From the NCBI RefSeq assembly GCF_030014955.1, contig NZ_JAGRPV010000001.1, positions 2,480,001 through 2,544,000 of the forward strand: 64,000 nt of DNA. Reading direction: 5' to 3'. How positions within the stretch are numbered: the stretch's first letter is position 1; each line of letters starts with the position of its first letter. The notes below the pieces were generated by a model. That model saw only the letters and a list, made by a program, of their open reading frames with translations. It was not told where the DNA came from and did not search any database. This DNA comes from Cohnella hashimotonis. Lineage in GTDB: Bacteria > Bacillota > Bacilli > Paenibacillales > Paenibacillaceae. Positions 63,401 to 64,000 of the stretch are shown one piece after another. Position numbers and translations under genes: made by a program.

Positions 63401-63840
63401 AGGGCGACGGGGGCAAGGTGGCATTCAAGGATATTCAAGCAAGCGACTGGTTCGCCGGAGATGTGGAGGCCGCTGCCCGCTTCGGATTGGCCAGGGGGAG
63501 CGGAGACGGACGATTCCAGCCGCAGGCGGAGGTCACCAGGGAGCAGATGGCGGTCATGTTGGCGGCGACGCTGAAGCTGGCGCCCGGGGCGCACACTGCC
63601 GCCCCGGCGGATTCCGGTACGACGACTGCCGCTACCTCCGACGAAGCTGCGGTCGCACAGCCGAACGTCGCCGACGCGTCCGCCGTCGGCGCCTGGGCGC
63701 GCGAAGCGATCGCGGAGCTGATGCGCCAAGGGCTGCTTCAAGGACGGCCGGACGGTACGTTCGCGCCAAAAGCGACGGTCACGCGCGCCGAGGCAGCGAC
63801 TGCGATCAAGCGGCTGATGACCGGCATGAAGCTGCTCTGA
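57430..63840 (+). CDS. Secreted multidomain GH87-like glucanase with seven beta-trefoil-like repeats and SLH anchor
   Basis: A 2136-residue surface protein with a Sec signal peptide at ~1-30. Residues ~41-1030 hold seven ~140-residue repeats (starts ~41, 184, 325, 466, 608, 748, 903), each with three x-x-W strands (AEW, AQW, ATW and so on), the Q-x-W pattern of ricin-type beta-trefoils. CBM6/35-like modules begin at Tyr1033 and Tyr1162. The beta-helix domain (~1325-1690) has Asp1470 in YADGVHFS and Asp1493-Asp1494 in RNTGDDAVALWS; this spacing of three Asp fits GH87 alpha-1,3-glucanase/mycodextranase. A pre-SLH domain and three SLH repeats (~1940-2133) attach it to the cell wall. AAAGGAGAGG precedes the ATG. 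Confidence 0.85.
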   Translation: MIRWRKWLVFSLIAALLLAPLQAVSALAGAGEPAAQDAGTYVRFKDDWKGMYLYEDTAGRVRYGTTALSDPAAEWRIEDAGAGKKLIRNRLSGRVLDMTSVTPDARITDPLETTAADASTPGAQWLVNDVPGKPGAVGVVSAGNASRLLNVQTQDGFAHANNWAQAGWGSATWHVESAESSEPVRILNPWQGTFLFEDAGKVKYGSPAITDASSQWFAETTDGKTVFRNRATGHVLNMKNVAEADAVAQPLESLPPEEGEGGMTAQWVLSPPDESGRVSVSSAVYANRLLNVQTQDGYAHANDWAQPSWGSALWKLQPAAEVEPVRLKDGWKGGYLFEDAAGDVKYGMPAAEDKGALWLVYDTAGGTLIRSAQSGNYLTAREPAVSGSEPFAWAMAPAKDSGGSSVEGHYTFADPADSSALLNVQAQDGAGHVNDWAQPAWGSAQWLLEDPALTPGGPGEPQAPSYIRIKSSWLQLYMYEEDGIVKYGNAAAGDPKAEWLVVSGEGYKRIQNRATGHFVTLDGATDARQPLRATDLREGSTAGDWVIEDYQGAKQIHSVRDANESADKQFYIHVENKLKFAQYGVINRDWSSPKWIFVPVGDTGVPQGYVTLKNGYRGTYLYEENGVVKDGTPDLEAPAAQWSLRRGEQGVLIVNRATGHLVSNEHVTSYESALEALDIDPTWGSAQWTMTDGAEGRKVFTNVWKNDQRIHDEDNKGFAQSSGVPADWGSAQWLVDAAPSVPSVLPDGYVRIRNDATGQYLYENARHVVLYGNPAQEDASSHWLIESGVNGERLANRATGNVMSIAGAQAYLETEDASGGSDASLWHIEDAPIAGSLLIRSGAAGHLDEYLHTEDRTGYAQYDLRSIESEGVRWTLETAVGEARPPVPEAEDSNGVTPAIADTNVYALSSDVYGGLLTGAGSEASVIASATGVASGTRWVLESYDGYTRVKQLDSGRYLSADSAGTVVLSSDGASLGAQWRLNEDAGLASLGSALLPGQALAVVGGSGKLGLAAQDAAASRWQLRPLKGTVTYEAENAFARGGVAIGTASGVSYAERFEGEDAALIFAADAPAAGSYSASVRYRGAGELALVVNGVRTGTLSLTGDEGWREAAISLSLREGYNSVELQGMGAISGTVAIDALIVRGAVASPSRGADVPYTTYEAERMNTNAQLVSGSRAYGTLSAESSGRQAVKLASTGDYVSFKTSAAANFLNIRYSIPDSEDGAGLDATLSVYVNGQKRGTLALTSRFSWVYGKYPYTNQPADGDPHRFYDEAQQFVGDIPAGATVALRKDEGDMAASYAIDFAELELAPEPLAMTAGYVSAVDFGAVPDDGEDDTTALEAAIGAAKREGAGLWLAAGDYLLSKPLEVSGVEIAGAGMWYSKLTGAGFMGRGDRVRIRDLTVDVGVNGRHDALPEAGFDGAYGKGSSIQHVWIRHAKAGVWTTLSDDASVATEGLYLGGLRVRDTYADGVHFSTGTKHAMLEHSSVRNTGDDAVALWSDPREGASDELARTEGNVVRFNTIQLPTLADNVAVFGGKDNAIRDNIITDTMGFGAGIAISTRFNPVPFAGTTVVERNTLLRTGGREPNWGQDFGAIWLFAGDKPIDADIVFRNNEAIDSTYQGFYANGDKGVHAEPGRKVTVENLVIDGAGTWGLQVNGDAIGSVTLANVLVRDTKLGRQFNGAGVEKFRLEAGESAGENASAGRNPQVVPDDERNGPDAPGNAAVQNPTNAAIQQMDEALRDALTGKPSVLRLRVKAEADGSAAVSIGAAALKESVAAVPGGLIAIEAGGVSYMLPITLIAQWLDEKAGSSSPTSATGAGKLVLTIAPPAADVIKAMTQAASGAGLTLIEGAQYEFELYWSSDGAESPINSFGSLFVDRSLTLNGTLDGGRTTALVYDPASRAFRPVPALFKSSGGKTTVTIRSTTNSIYVLADSARSFGDLAGHWERADIELLAAKRIVNGTGAGKFSPGAAVSRAEFAAMLVRALGLKGDGGKVAFKDIQASDWFAGDVEAAARFGLARGSGDGRFQPQAEVTREQMAVMLAATLKLAPGAHTAAPADSGTTTAATSDEAAVAQPNVADASAVGAWAREAIAELMRQGLLQGRPDGTFAPKATVTRAEAATAIKRLMTGMKLL

Positions 63841-63867
63841 TCGATCGACGAAACCTTTTATTATTCT

Positions 63868-63912
63868 GTCCGTGTCTCCGCCCCGAATAGGGCCGCAGGC
63901 ACGGATTTTTTT
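63868..63912 (+). terminator. Terminator of the surface glucanase gene
   Basis: Stem TCCGTG/CACGGA with a further imperfect inner pairing, followed by seven T residues. Confidence 0.8.
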
Positions 63913-63924
63913 GCAAGCCCATTA

Positions 63925-63933
63925 TGTTACAAT
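63925..63933 (+). promoter_or_regulatory. Possible extended -10 promoter of the next gene
   Basis: TG-T-TACAAT (extended -10), 58 bp before the start of the truncated last gene. No good -35 is visible, as expected for extended -10 promoters. Confidence 0.4.
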
Positions 63934-63990
63934 CAATGTTTGAACGCGGGGCCGCGCGCACGGCGCGACGGCTGTATGGAGGAAAAAAAT

Positions 63991-64000
63991 ATGGCAGGAA
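63991..64000 (+). CDS. Start of a gene truncated by the window end
   Basis: ATGGCAGGA (Met-Ala-Gly) preceded by GGAGG at 63978-63982 with an 8-nt A-rich spacer. Only three codons are visible, so no function can be given. Confidence 0.6.

Noticed and set aside
61921-63741. 606-codon open frame on the minus strand opposite the GH87-like gene; similar long antisense frames at 43582-45363, 1458-3029, 10563-12119 and 18018-19721
   Set aside because: They mirror real genes in high-GC DNA, lack ribosome sites and show Arg/Ala/Pro-rich sequence without any domain.
1-64000. CRISPR arrays, tRNA or rRNA genes, insertion sequences, prophage or conjugative genes
   Set aside because: None was seen on reading the window; no regularly spaced direct repeats, transposase or integrase motifs, or cloverleaf sequences were recognised.

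Overview
The window is 64 kb of high-GC Gram-positive chromosome. Good AGGAGG-type ribosome sites precede nearly every gene, and ATGA stop/start overlaps are frequent. The content includes an SLH-anchored surface hydrolase, a YjcZ-type sporulation peptide, an IDEAL-domain protein, FabI, CidAB and a B. subtilis ytmI/tcy-like sulfur operon. Together these point to Paenibacillaceae, probably Cohnella or a close relative; that assignment is inference from content, not from a marker gene. I saw no rRNA, tRNA, CRISPR array, insertion sequence or phage gene. It reads as ordinary chromosome rich in carbohydrate and transport functions.

Layout. 1-4.9 kb: tail of an FAD-linked sugar oxidase, an AraC regulator, a divergent GH42 beta-galactosidase and a CE15-type esterase. 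5.0-10.3 kb: an exported protein, an ABC-2 exporter, a histidine kinase/response regulator pair and a DUF2306 membrane protein, resembling a cell-envelope sensing module. 10.6-16.3 kb: a flavoprotein, then an AraC regulator divergent from a three-gene sugar operon (TIM-barrel isomerase plus two Gfo/Idh/MocA oxidoreductases). 16.4-16.7 kb: a small protein that looks like a beta/gamma-crystallin. 16.9-27.1 kb: a LysR regulator and a ten-gene operon closely resembling the B. subtilis ytlI/ytmI-tcyJKLMN-ytmO-ytnJ-ytnL cluster (uptake and breakdown of S-modified cysteine compounds), with two extra genes: a sarcosine-oxidase-like flavoprotein and a DinB protein. 27.1-30.9 kb: a gene-poor stretch with a 33-codon YjcZ-type gene, an iron-alcohol-dehydrogenase-family enzyme, an aromatic-acid-exporter-like protein and an IDEAL-domain protein. 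31.0-33.5 kb: fnt-ldh operon and ferritin. 33.7-42.2 kb: an SGNH hydrolase, a metallophosphoesterase, a NiaP-like transporter, FabI, a MarR/MFS efflux pair with a perfect palindromic operator, and cidAB with a divergent LysR. 42.3-53.4 kb: a PAS-rich hybrid histidine kinase, UraA, a Gfo/Idh enzyme, a SulP anion transporter behind a structured leader, GpmA and an aldo/keto reductase. 53.8-63.8 kb: a sugar ABC transporter (binding protein and two permeases, no ATPase) followed by a 2136-residue secreted protein. That protein has seven beta-trefoil-like repeats, two CBM-like modules, a GH87-like beta-helix catalytic domain and three SLH repeats; together they look like a surface alpha-glucan binding, cutting and import system.

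Points most worth follow-up: the leader in front of the SulP gene, where a terminator hairpin contains both the Shine-Dalgarno and the UUG start; the seven-fold trefoil array on the GH87-like protein; the extended S-compound operon with its LysR box; the crystallin-like small protein; and two intergenic regions with repeat-like structure.
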